Shown piece by piece: positions 11,679 through 22,996 of a DNA stretch of 64,000 bases; position 1 is the stretch's first letter; the number at the start of each line of letters is the position of its first letter. Source of the stretch: Orientallactaga sibirica (taxonomy: Eukaryota > Chordata > Mammalia > Rodentia > Dipodidae); NCBI GenBank assembly GCA_036365145.1, contig JAEOAD010000005.1:6987001-7051000 (forward strand), read 5' to 3'. Made by a program: the position numbers and the translations under genes. The notes beneath the pieces were generated by a model. It did no database searches. It was given only the letters and a program-made list of their open reading frames with translations, and was not told the DNA's origin.

Positions 11679-11870
11679 GGGCTGACTTAGCTGTTAAGGC
11701 GTTTGCCTGCAAAGCCAAAGGATCCCAGTTCAATTCTCCAGAATCCATGTAAGCCAGATGCACAAGGGGGCGCATGCGTCTGCAGTTCGTTTGTAGTGGC
11801 TAGAGCTCTGGCATGCCCATTCTCTCTCTCTCTCTCTCAAATAAATAAATAAGTACAGTATATATATTTT
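11679..11870 (+). repeat. B2-type SINE with head deletion
   Basis: The head reads 'gggctgacttagctg', lacking 'gagagatgg'. The flanks share 'aaaagattaat'. Confidence 0.9.
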
Positions 11871-11879
11871 AAAAAGATT

Positions 11880-12923
11880 AATCACCTTTCACACTACAAC
11901 CAGCTTAAGCAAGAACGTTAAATTGCTCAATCTTAGACAGAATTAAAATGTATATGACAGGCTCGCTGCACATGTCTTTCCTGTTTCAAGGAAAGAATCT
12001 AGAGGTGGACGGAGGAATGTAAAGACTGTAGATGAACTGTGTGTGGTCCTCTTTAAAGAGACTACAGTGATAGTTGGTTTTTTCAAAAGCAGATGCTGTG
12101 CTGGGATCACAAGGTGAAACAAAATTAGTGATGAGTGAAGGGAAGAAAACACCCATGATGGAGTCACTCCTGCTGGTATCATTTAGGGGTTAAAAATATG
12201 TCCTCTCATCATATGCCTGCACACATTCCATACTATGACAGATGGAGGTCTATTTTTAAAAAAATACTAAATTTTAAATATACTTCAGAAACATCTATCT
12301 ACACAATGGATTAGGACTTGATTAAAAAATAAATAATTTAACACCAAAAGCTCATTGAAGGAAATCTGGTCTGTGGAGAAGCCTCCCCACCGAAAACAGA
12401 ACTCTTGTGCTCAGTAAAATATTTTATATTAAATTAAATGACCAAATATTTTAATTTTCAGTTTGTGAGAGAAATTATTTACTGAAATATTGGTTTGGTT
12501 TTAATCCTAGAATAATAACAGCTGGAAAAATAAAGGCATTTACAAGATGCTCAGATCAGAGCACACTCTTAGATCAGGCCCCCAGGGAACCAGGTTCTGA
12601 AGCAGAAGCACACATCTTTTAAGAGGGGATTGCGCTCATATACATCACCTCTGAAAACTGGGCACAGGAAGACGCTGAACGGTGATGTTATTGCTGGACG
12701 CCTCAGCAAATTCCACAGGGAGACTGGGTGTAAAGGGTTTGTCCGAGCGTTTCTTACAGAAGCACATAAACACGCCTTTGGATGTCCGTGGTCACTGACC
12801 GTGGACAAGGTAGCTCCCTTTGGCCAAGGGCCATTCATTCCCAAGTGTACTCAGTAAGGATTTCCTTTCAAAGGCAGAAGCCAAGTTCTTCTCCTCCTCT
12901 TCTTCCTCTACTTCTTCCCCTTC
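11880..12923. other. unique intergenic sequence
   Basis: No gene recognised. 12552-12857 is open in frames on both strands but shows no motif. Confidence 0.45.
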
Positions 12924-12935
12924 CTGTTGCTCTTT

Positions 12936-13144
12936 AATTTAATTTTTTTATTTATTTGAGAGAGCAAGCGAGAAAGAGGCAGAGAGAGAGAGAATGGGTG
13001 TGCCACAGCCTCCAGCCACTGCAAATGAACTCCATACACATGCACCACCTTGTGCATCTGGCTAACATCGGTCCTGGGGAACTTAACTGAGGTCCTTTGG
13101 CTTTGCAGGCAAACGCCTTAACTGCTAAGCCATCTCTCCAGCCC
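12936..13144 (-). repeat. B2-type SINE with TSD
   Basis: 'ctgttgctcttt' occurs at 12924-12935 and 13145-13156. Confidence 0.94.
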
Positions 13145-13156
13145 CTGTTGCTCTTT

Positions 13157-13362
13157 TTATTGACTTTAGTGCCTCGTGCTTCTAGGCAAGTACTCTACCA
13201 CTGAGTTACTATATCCCAATCTTTCTTTGTTTTTTTATACTTGAGACAGGGTCCTACTAAGTTGCCTAGGTTGGCATTGAACTTGCTCTGGAGCCTAGGA
13301 AATCCTTAGCGTTGTAATCCTCCTGCTTCAGCATCACGTGTCAGGCATGACTGGCCTATGTC
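13157..13362 (-). repeat. old B1-dID-like composite SINE
   Basis: An ID-like part ('actctaccactgagttacta') is followed by a diverged B1 ('gagacagggtcctactaagt'). This matches the older rodent B1-dID arrangement. Confidence 0.6.
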
Positions 13363-13801
13363 ATCAAGCCCAACTGCAAGGCAACCCTCCTAACCTGGGC
13401 AATGAGTGCTTTGCTCCTCAAGGGGAGAATTGGGGTGCAGCTTTGCTTCCATTACAGGCCACCTGGTACCTCTCTGACCAGTGCTTGTATACCACAGGAT
13501 CACAGAATAGTTCCATATAATTCTAGATGTTCTCGTTGTCTGTGGAAACGCATACCAGGACGGTTATTGGGACAACTCCCAGCGCCCATCACTGCAGCTC
13601 ATCATGTGATCCCCATCTGCCATGATCCCGTAGATCCCCCTTCCATTTAAACACTTCTGCTGCTACTTTAAGAGGCTCTCCTGGTGGGCTGACTCAGATT
13701 CTCTTCCCAGAAGGCTTTGAGCCACGAGGGCATACTTGTGGTGGAAAGTGACCACACTCAAGACCTGGTCTGTACTTGGTCATTTATTCAGTGCAGAAGT
13801 C
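13363..13801. other. unique intergenic sequence
   Basis: Nothing recognised. Confidence 0.5.
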
Positions 13802-14420
13802 TGAATGTGGTACTTTGAAGGTATGGCCCCATAGACTCAGGTGTTTCACTAAAAGGAAGCTTGCAGGCTGGAGAGATGGCTTAGCGGTTAAGGCGCCTGC
13901 CTGCTAAGCCTAAGAACCGGGTTCCAATCTCCAGGTCCCACGTTTAGCCAGATGCAAAGTGACGCAAGGGCACAATGCTGCACTTGCCCACAAGGGGACA
14001 AACACATCTGGATTTCGTTCACAGCAGCTGAGACTGCTGGCGCGCCCATTCTCTGTCTCCTTCTCCCTCTCTGTCTGTCTCTCTCTCTCCAAAAATAAAT
14101 AAAATAATTTAATAAAAAATTATTTATAAAAAAGGAAGCTTGCAACTTGAGCCACTAGCAGGCAGATCCTTGCTACGGGGAGCGTGTCACTAGGGGCAGA
14201 TCTTGTAGTTCAGCCCTAAGGTGTGTGTTGGAGTTCTGACAGTTTGGTGATCTCTCTCTCTCTCTTCTTGAATCCATGAAGGTGAGACTTTTTTTTTTTT
14301 GCATTTATGGTGTTCCCCTGGAATCTGTAATCCTGAAATAAACCCTTTCGTCCCATAAACTGTTTCTGGCTGGGTGTTTGTCCCAGCAAGGAGGAGCTTC
14401 AGAATCTTGCAAAGGAACTA
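13802..14420 (+). mobile_element. non-autonomous DNA-transposon-like repeat, split by a B2
   Basis: Shares ordered blocks with 46026-46398: 'atggcccc' near the left, 'gttcccctggaatctgtaat', and an AATAAA-type run before the right end. The B2 at 13866-14130 interrupts it. Confidence 0.55.
13866..14130 (+). repeat. B2-type SINE, long subtype, nested
   Basis: 'aaaggaagcttgca' occurs at 13852-13865 and 14131-14144. Confidence 0.95.
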
Positions 14421-15596
14421 ACCCAGGGAATCACTTGTGTTTGTGTAGCTGCGACTGGGTGACAGCTGTAGCTTAATGTTTAATGGAATGCCAAGTCCCC
14501 CGAAAGGAGCATTTTCCCTCTGGAGACCAGTACACAATAGAAGAGCGTAAGTGTGCAAGGATAAAACAGCACAAGTAGGTCATTGGAAATAAGGGCGACT
14601 GAGGCCATAGGGCCACACCTACTTCTGACCCTTGTCCCGTGGCGCTGCCATCCCATTTATTTGGATAGAACACAGTTGTGCATAGTGAGCCTCGATTTAA
14701 TGTCACCCCATCGTCACATGTCACCGCATCCAGACTGGCACCTGGCTGTGTTATTAAAGGTCCTCATAAGCAGGTAGCTTCTAAGCAGAAGTCAGGGATA
14801 AGAGCAGTGGAACCCATGGGCATAGTTGGTGCATTATCCTTTTTAGTCACCCCCCTGCCTGGCTAAGAACACCACGTTCTGGGACAATAATCCCCCCTCA
14901 TCTGGGAGTTCATTTTCTGTGGTTTTAGTCACCTATGGTGAGGTCCAAATATCATACAAGGAACATTTCCACAAATGCACGACTCTTGTTTTAAATCGCC
15001 CAGAACTGGGATTAGCGTGAGAAAATGCATCACTGTCCTACCCTGGCCCCTCTGAACGTGAACTGTTCTTTGTCTGGCATGCTCATGCTTATGCTGTGCG
15101 CACAGGTCAGTTACTTAATGGTGGTCCTGGTTCTAAGAGCCGATGCTGTGGTTTCAATGTACCAGTGTCCAGGTAAGCCTCAGAGAGTGGCCCCCGGCCA
15201 CACCAGCATGCTGTCATTCACCTCGCCTCAGCTCATCACATAGGCACCATGTGACCTCACCTCATTACAAGAAGAAGGGAGTGTCCAGTACAATAGGCTA
15301 CTTTCAGAGGCCATTTATATAACTTTTTATGGCATGTTTTGTAACTACTTTATTAGTTATTATTAATCTCTTAGGTTTCCTTATAAATTGAATTTATTAT
15401 AGGTGTATATGTATAGAAAAAAAAACATAGCATATAAGAAGTTTGCTCTGTCTGTTTTTAGGCAGCTCCTGGGGGTCTTGGAATATGAATACGAAGGTTA
15501 CTATAACCATCCTGTGGCTGTATACCCTCCCAGTTGTCACTTCAGCCTAGCACTTGGTTACTTTCTCTGGTTGCTGCCCACAAATAACTGACCAGA
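14421..15596. other. unique intergenic sequence
   Basis: No gene or repeat recognised. It is AT-rich from 15300 on. Confidence 0.45.
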
Positions 15597-15904
15597 CACC
15601 TGTCCCAGAGGAAGGACGAAGTTTATTTGGGCTCATTTTTTGAGGGGTGGTAGTCCTAAATGACAGTGGGGAAAGCAGGGCAGGTCAATTCTTTACCTGC
15701 GCAGCCAGTCAGGAAGTAGAAGAGGAACAGGAAGGGAGGCCAGGAGACAAGACTTCAAAGCCCGCCCCCAGGGACCCACTTCCTCCAGCAGTGCCACCTC
15801 TTAAAGGTTCCACAACCTTCCCAAGTGGTGCTAAAAGCTGGGGACCAAGCGTTCGAACACATGAGCCTCTGGGGGACAATTTCATATTCAAGACACAACA
15901 GCAC
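15597..15904. mobile_element. URR1-like hAT relic
   Basis: Contains 'aagcccgcccccagggaccc', 'acttcctccagcagtgccac' and a right end near 'catattcaagacacaac', as in rodent hAT repeats. Confidence 0.6.
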
Positions 15905-16226
15905 TCTTTGTGACAATTGAATGCTCCCTACTTCTGCCACCTAAGGTCCGCCAAAAGACCTAAGGTGGCAGAAGCCTGGGGTCCTATTGCTGCTGTTGGG
16001 GAGCCCAGTTAGATACCAGCATTGTGTGCAGCATCCGCGGGGCCCTTCAGGGGACGCCACCACTGAGTTGCTCAGCATTCCAAGGCTCCATCCCAGCTCA
16101 TCCCTTCCAGCTTTGGTAAAGGGCTCATCTTCTTGGGTTACCTGTGAAACTCAGTGAACTCTTGGGTTTGTTTGCCCACAGGACATAGCCATTCCAGCTG
16201 GCATGCTCAGTTCTGGGAGCCTTTTG
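15905..16226. other. unique sequence with short inverted repeat
   Basis: A hairpin-capable inverted repeat, 'cttctgccacctaaggtc' facing 'gacctaaggtggcagaag', lies at about 15931-15974. Otherwise nothing. Confidence 0.6.
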
Positions 16227-16457
16227 AGATACATATATATATATGACAGAGAGAGACACAGAGAGAGAATGGGCATGCAGCAGCCTCTCAGCCACTGTGA
16301 ACAATCTCCAGATGTGTGTGCCACCTTGTGGGCAAGTGCAGCATTGCACCCTTGCATCACTTTGTGTCTAGCTAAATGTGGGATCTGGAGAATCGAAGGG
16401 GCGGTCTTAGGCTTAGCAGGCAGGCGTCTTAACCTCTAAGCCATCTCTCCAGCCCTT
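16227..16457 (-). repeat. B2-type SINE, long subtype
   Basis: Ends 'gccatctctccagccc'. Its outer tail has become a short (TA)n. Confidence 0.92.
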
Positions 16458-16725
16458 CATATATTTTATTGCTGACTGCTAATATATCCCTCCTATGTCT
16501 CCCTTGCTGCCTTTGTTTTTGCTAGAAAAGGATCCAACTAAGAAACTCCAAGTCATTCACAAAGAGAGTGTTAGGGTTTCCCAGTGTAGGTAAACCTTAT
16601 CCAATCATATAGCCTGTCCTCCTCAATCTAGGCCCTTGGGAATTCAACCTGTTGTGTTCTTCCACTCCTGCTAGCGTCTGTCGGCTAGGTCTCCCGTCTT
16701 CTCTGGTTTTATCCCTTTCTTCTCC

Positions 16726-16971
16726 TTTTTTTTTTTTTTTTTTAATTTTTATTATTATTTATTTGAGAGAGATACAGAAATAGGCAGGTAGAGAGAGAAA
16801 GAGAGAGAGAGAGAATGGGTGCACCAGGGCCTCCAGCCACTGCAATGAACTCCAGATGTATGCACCCCCTTGTGCATCTGGCTTACGTGGGTCCTGGAGA
16901 ATCAAGCCTCGAACCGGGGTCCTTAGGCTTCATAGGCAAGCGTTTAACCACTAAGCCATCTCTCCAGCCCT
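16726..16971 (-). repeat. B2-type SINE
   Basis: T-run at the left. 'tcttctcc' duplicates on both sides. Confidence 0.93.
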
Positions 16972-18806
16972 CTTCTCCTTTCTTAACAAAGCCAGCACTT
17001 CTGTGAGGTTTTATTGTAACTTGACAGTTCAGTGGTCAGCACACTTATCCTACAAAGAGCCAGCTTCTACGGGCCATGTACCCTCTGTTGACACTACTGG
17101 CCTGTTCCCGTGTAACAAGGAGGCATGGAGAGATGGCACCATTGAACGGGTGTGCTAGTTTATCCCAATGCAGCATCTCCTCCCTCACGGACTGCAGGCT
17201 GGATGTGGCTTGGAGGCTGCTGCTGATCCTTATTCTAGCTACTGGAATGGAGTCAGAGCAGCTTCTGAACTGGGAGCATGCAGTATATGTAGGACGGGCT
17301 TCTGTATCATCTTCATGCAAGGGCAAGCGGTAGCTCTTAGTAGAGAGGAGTGTAGAGTTTTGGTCCATGACATAAAGATCCCCATCTAGCCTCAGATCCC
17401 ACCCTCCTCTGCCCTGGCTTTGTAAAGCAACTTGCCATGGTTAGGAATTCGCCTTCTCTGGAGCTCGGCTGGCCTTATAATTAAGTCCATGGCTTGATCC
17501 TGGCTTTTTTTTTTTTTTTTTTTTTTCCTGCCTCTGGCTGCACGAGATGAGTTTCTTTATAAACTACCATCGGCCCTCTGGCTTTCACACTTAGCCCTAA
17601 GTTGGTGATTAATCACTGTAGCCTTTCTCTAATTCATTTTGTAGCACTAAGCGGCCGCCGTCCAATTCCACTGCACTAAAATGACCTCTCTCTGGAGGAC
17701 CTCAGACCCTGTGCAGTCACCACCGGGAAGCTGCAGCCTGACCACGGCAGCCTGGGGCCTTCAGTACTCCACAACCCAGGGATGATGCCCCTAATCCTGC
17801 CAGCTGCAGGCTCTCTCCCAGTTTAGCCTTCTTCCTAAGGCTATTCCTGAACCGCATGCATTTAGGTGAGAATGAACTCTGCAATGGAAATTTTGATGGA
17901 GGACTTTCACTGGGAAGTGTTTTCAGGATCAATACTTACAGGGAACTAAGTGAAAAAGAATTCCACAGAGGAAGAAAATGAACTGCAGTTTAGTAGTAAC
18001 GCAGGCCTTGGGCAATCACGTGGATTGCTGTCAGGTGGTTTTCTAGTCAAGGAAGAGAGCCAGCCACGGGTGCTAGCTGCCTGCCTCAATCACAGAGGAT
18101 GTGGCTCTGGGCAGGGAAATTCTCTTTTGCAAGGGAGGGTCCCCACAGAAGGACTCATCTGAGTGACAACAGAGATCAGCACTCCTGGGGCAGGAGCAGA
18201 ATGAGCTCTGGGAAGATGGGGCTCTTCAACCTGCTATCTTCAGAAAGGACACTGGAGAGGTATTGCTGTCACATCCTAACTACTGGGGAATCTTGGGAGT
18301 TGCGCTGGGTCCAGTTAATGGCTGTGGTTGTAATGGAGGCTAAGGGAATGTTGGGTGATGAAGGCAGTAAAGCAGCTGCAGTCTGCTGTAGATAGACTTT
18401 AACCTGTACTTCTGAAGAGCAGAATAATGCGAGAGACAGACAAAAACAGAGAGAAAAGAAGGGAATGAGGGAAGAAAGGAGAGAGGAAAAATAATAATCA
18501 GTTCACCACAGCAGCCACATCTCCTTAACTGAACATACGCCTTATAGCATCAAGTCCTGCTGTTTCTCTGCTTTTTAACACGCAGCGTTTTCCTGCTTTT
18601 TGGCATGGCTTGGGAAGGGGTATTGTATCATCACGATGCCGCATTTGTGACGGTGGCAAACTTGAAGAGGCCTACTGCAATTTAAAATAGGTTTGTGTTA
18701 ACGTTCAAATGAACAAAGTGAATGCTTCTTAGTATCTGTGGTGGACAGATGTCTGAGCAGATGTAACTTACTTCTTCCTGAAGTTAGAATAAACTTGTAA
18801 GCAGAG
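16972..18806. other. unique intergenic sequence
   Basis: No gene recognised. It has a T-run at 17505-17526 and an isolated gcggccgc at about 17651. The GC-rich patch 17700-17850 shows no coding signal. Confidence 0.4.
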
Positions 18807-18947
18807 CTGGGCATGGTTCCACACGCCTTTAATCCCAGCACTCAGGAGGCAGAGGTAGGAGGATCCCCATGAGTTCAAGGCTACCCGAGACTACATAGTG
18901 AATTCTAGGTCAGCCTGGGCCAGAGTAAGACCCTACCTCGAAAGACC

Positions 18948-18975
<28 letters not shown>
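18807..18975 (+). repeat. B1 SINE
   Basis: Head 'gctgggcatggttccacacg', A-run then (TA)n tail. Confidence 0.92.
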
Positions 18976-18978
<3 letters not shown>

Positions 18979-21537
18979 AAATTATTTCATCTTGGAAGCT
19001 GCAGCTTTTTATAACTCCCACAGAAAACTGCAGCTTAAGTTTCTCAAGGTCTTCAAGCACTGTCATCACACTTTCATCATTTCAAATTCTGATGAATTCA
19101 TCAGAAATTTAATTCCAAATCCTACAATCCTTTCTTCTTGGCCAACCATCATGCGCAGCCAGAACTTTTACCGTCAGGTGATGTCAGGGTTTATTTCTCT
19201 GTGAGACTCTGCATTTGTGGGATTATGGACAACTGATTTGGCTCTTGCATGCAGATTTTGAAATACGGCCATCCAGTCAGTTTCTGTTCCTGTAAATGGA
19301 TCATGCCATGTCCAGACCACCTACTCTCATGTTAGACTTATTCTTCAGGAAATGCTCCTGGCCAGGCAGGTTTTCAGTGCATCCATTCAAGACATTTGTT
19401 GATGCAACTGGGGTCATCACATGCCTAACCCCCCACCTCTACCCTTGGTTGCTATTTTGCAGGCTACACGTATAGACAGCAAGGTAGAAGTCACGAATCT
19501 AACCCTAATAAACATGGCTGAAAGACAAACACTAGGCAAGAATGTTTCTTGCTCAGAGTTGGGAATAAATGGAATGGAGTGCTCACACACCCTAGCTTAG
19601 GGCTCGATGAGTAGGGTTAGATAAATAAGGTTCACCAAATCTTAGTACAATACAAATTGCTCAGCTCTGGACACTGAGCTTTCCGTACAACTGAACAGAG
19701 GTCTCCTCTAGAGAGGAATGTATCTCACTCATTCCAAAGGTCTCTAGAAAGATTAACACATTTGACTATATATCAGGAGGTGTATAACTAACTCCTACTG
19801 TCTCCAAACCCAACTCTAAAAATTGGGCCAATCTCAGCTCTAGTGGGGAGAAGTAACAATTAGGTGTAGCGCAGACAAATCTGTGTGTTTGGGTGTGTTC
19901 AATACTATAGGGATTTATTCTGCGATAGTGCAAACTAGGCTAATGTTAACAGAAACTCCACAACATACTGGCTTTGATTTGTTTATTAAGTCTGGCCAGC
20001 TCAGGTTGGAATGGCAGCCGTACTGCACAGTATCATTTGGACTCTCGGCTCCTTCCGTGCTCCTGCTCTGCCATCCCCTAAGGCATCGTTCACATCTGCA
20101 TGGGTGATAACGGCAAACCTCATTTCCAATTTATGATTGAAAAGATACAGGAGCTAGAAAAGCAGCTTGTCTCAGACACCATCAGTAGTAAACTGCACCC
20201 ATTGTCTGAGCACAATCACAAATAACTTGTCAATTAGAATGTGCGTGAACCCAAATGGTACTGCCAGGAATTCTCCATTAACATCTACAACAGTGACACT
20301 TTAACCAAGGGTTGCATGAGCTCTTATCTTAGGAGAAGCCAAGAAGTACCTCCCCCCTCCCCCGGCAGGGCACCCCTGACAAATTAAAGGCCAATTCCAC
20401 CAGCTTACCTTGGTTTACCAATATTGGGCTTGCTGACAGGACATGGGCAAAGGATCACTTACAGAAGCGTGGAGACCCCAAGCAGCCACACTAACATGGG
20501 AACCACGTGCCCATGGCTGGGTAGACGATGCTCGTGTCCCTTGACCTTCCACCCTCTATGTACTCTAGTTCCCGAGATCTCTCGCATCACCACGCAGAGC
20601 TGCATGCGGGTGACTGACCTCTGGTGAGGGTCTTTCCCTGCCACTCCCCTATGGGGCAACGACAGTGGGCTCAAGAATGCGTGTGCGCTCACAACTGCTT
20701 CCAATAAATACAGCAACAGTGGTTCTTCTGGAGGACTGTGACACAGAGGCAGAAGCTAGCAGCTGAACAACAAAGAATCTGTCAACAGCCAAAACCAATT
20801 GTTCCCAAGAAAAGGCAACACTTTCTTTCATGTAGCAAACAGGTATTTCTACATTGAGAGGTCTTTCTTTTTCAGCTGCTGCAAATTAAATGGAGCTGAG
20901 TAAATTTTACAGCCCTTCTCCCTCTTCAGAAGGATTCTGAGGACACAGATGGGAGGGTGGCAATATTAACAACACTGAACCGGAAATCATCACCTCCAGC
21001 TTCCGGCTGTCATCTCCTTCAAAGTTACTGAACAACCCTGAGTCTATTTCCTCATCTAAAGTAGCACTACCTACACCACAACAGAGGATCATAAATTGTG
21101 TTCATACTCAGTAAAACGGGAATTTATGGAACATAAGGCAGAAAGAACACATCAGCAGTGTCTACTCTGAAGGCGGTGAGCACCAGCAGCGAGACCAGCA
21201 GGGGTTCCTGAAACACGTGGAGAGGACAAGATCTCTCTGCTGGGATCCTGGTCTGGGTGTTTCAAGCTAGAGCCCGACAAGGCAACCTGACAGGACCATC
21301 AGCGCTCGTGTTTCTTGTAGCAAAGACTCCACACAGGACAGACACGAACCAAACTGAGTTTTACACAGTAACAATGGGGACAGATGTAAGAAAGTAAGTT
21401 GTTCAACAAACCTCAAATCAGAACAAAGAGTGTCCTCTTCATCAAAGGATGGGAGTAGTAGCTAATAAAATAAATGGAGGTCGGATTTGTATTTTATAAA
21501 TTGGTAAACCCTGCCTTCATTGTTTCTCACGACAATG

Positions 21538-21570
<33 letters not shown>

Positions 21571-22200
21571 CAAATGAGGATTTATAGATAACAAGGTACA
21601 AGCCACCCGCTCTGGGCTGATGTGGTAATGCAGGGTAGGATGTAATTAAATTAGCTCAGGGGAAGGAAATAAGTACACCACCTGACAGATGACAAGGCAA
21701 CAATCAGAAACAATGACCTAGACACTGCCACTTGAACGAAGTGAAACTGAGAAAAGCTGTAACACATTATTGTGCATCACTTGATTACGTGTAAGTTAAA
21801 AACATACCACGTGCAAAGCACTACCTGGGTATAGATCTCAGCATGTTGTTAAAAGGGTTTCAAGAGACTGAACATTTTCTGTGGGGAGGGTGTTAGAAGA
21901 GGCTGAAGGAGCAAAATTCAAACCAGGCAGCCCTTCTCTTTGGGGTAACAGGGTCAAGAACTCACACAATTCTGCATCCAAGTGACCTTTCCAAAGTAAC
22001 AAAGGTGTATAGTGGGTATGAACTCCAAATCTGCCCAGTATATTAGTGCCTTCTCATCAAAGACTCAACGGTGAGGTAATCTTTCTTTCGAAAGCAGAAC
22101 CTAGTAATTTCATTATTCCTAAACTGTTCACATAAAGGCAGCCCTGAAAACTGAGTCTGAGTGCCTAGCACTGTCCTTGGCTGAGTTCAAATCTAGAAAT
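18976..22200. other. longest SINE-free stretch of the window
   Basis: About 3.2 kb with no SINE, only a 28-A run at 21540. 20130-20560 has one frame with long conservative-looking stretches broken by several stops, so it could be a decayed retrocopy; no gene is identified. The rest is unassigned. Confidence 0.45.
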
Positions 22201-22216
22201 AAAAATGTTCACAGCA

Positions 22217-22418
22217 GGGGCTGGAGAGATGGCTTAATAGTTATGGTTCATGCCTGTGAACCTAAGGACCCAGGTTTGATTCTCCAGGTCCCACGTAAGC
22301 CAGATGCACATGGTGGCACATGCGTCTGGAGTTCATTTGCAGTGGCTAGAGGCCCTGACATGCCCATTCCCACTCTTTCTCTCTCCGTTTCTAATAAATA
22401 AATAAAAATAAGTCTTTA
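22217..22418 (+). repeat. B2-type SINE with perfect 16-bp TSD
   Basis: 'aaaaatgttcacagca' occurs at 22201-22216 and 22419-22434. It lies beyond the proposed ZNF622 end. Confidence 0.95.
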
Positions 22419-22749
22419 AAAAATGTTCACAGCAAGCCATTCACAAGCTCTTCCCTCTACCTGGATTTCAAAGTGCCCAGACATGTTCCACTTCTAAGCC
22501 ACAAGGTGTTCAATGAGTGACATTCAATTTGGCTCCTACAAAGCCTCACAGCTTCCAGCCCCCAATGCCTGTGATTTGGCGTAGACAAATCACTCATGTT
22601 TCCCACATTACACTGCCAGAAAGCACCTGAACACCAGGCAATAAAGCCACTGCTAAGCAGCAGGTCCCACAGCCTAACAAACATGTCACCACTTACAAGG
22701 TTTAAACACTGCCAAAAATGAAATTTGAAAACCAGTAGGACTTTTTTTT

Positions 22750-22755
22750 TTTAAT
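22750..22755 (-). terminator. ZNF622: candidate ZNF622 poly(A) signal (ATTAAA)
   Basis: On the minus strand an ATTAAA lies about 115 nt past the stop codon. I found no AATAAA on that strand in the following 2 kb. It is a plausible short 3' UTR end, but the T-run around it makes the match weak. Confidence 0.35.
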
Positions 22756-22868
22756 TAGGTCAGAACAAATGAAGTAGCAGCAAAAGAAAGCATCCCGCCA
22801 TTTGGCTTCCAGTGGCCTCAGGCAAGGAGCAAAGTGCAGCAGGAGGTGCATCTCAGTCCTGCAGCCTC

Positions 22869-22996
22869 TCAGAATCTAACTTGGGCCCTAAAGTGCATCT
22901 GTTTGGTGGCATTGTTCTTCATCCCTGTCTTCAGCATCCATTTTGATTTCATCCTCTGCACATACTGCATGTCCCGCTCCCGCATAAGAGCTGCTC
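22869..22996 (-). CDS. ZNF622: ZNF622 coding exon 6 with stop
   Basis: The acceptor is CCACAG|GAGCAG. It encodes 'AALMRERDMQYVQRMKSK' to the terminal 'HFRAQVRF', then TGA at 22871-22869. The C terminus differs from the human one, as I recall it, at a single residue in the last eight (Ala for Val). Confidence 0.97.
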
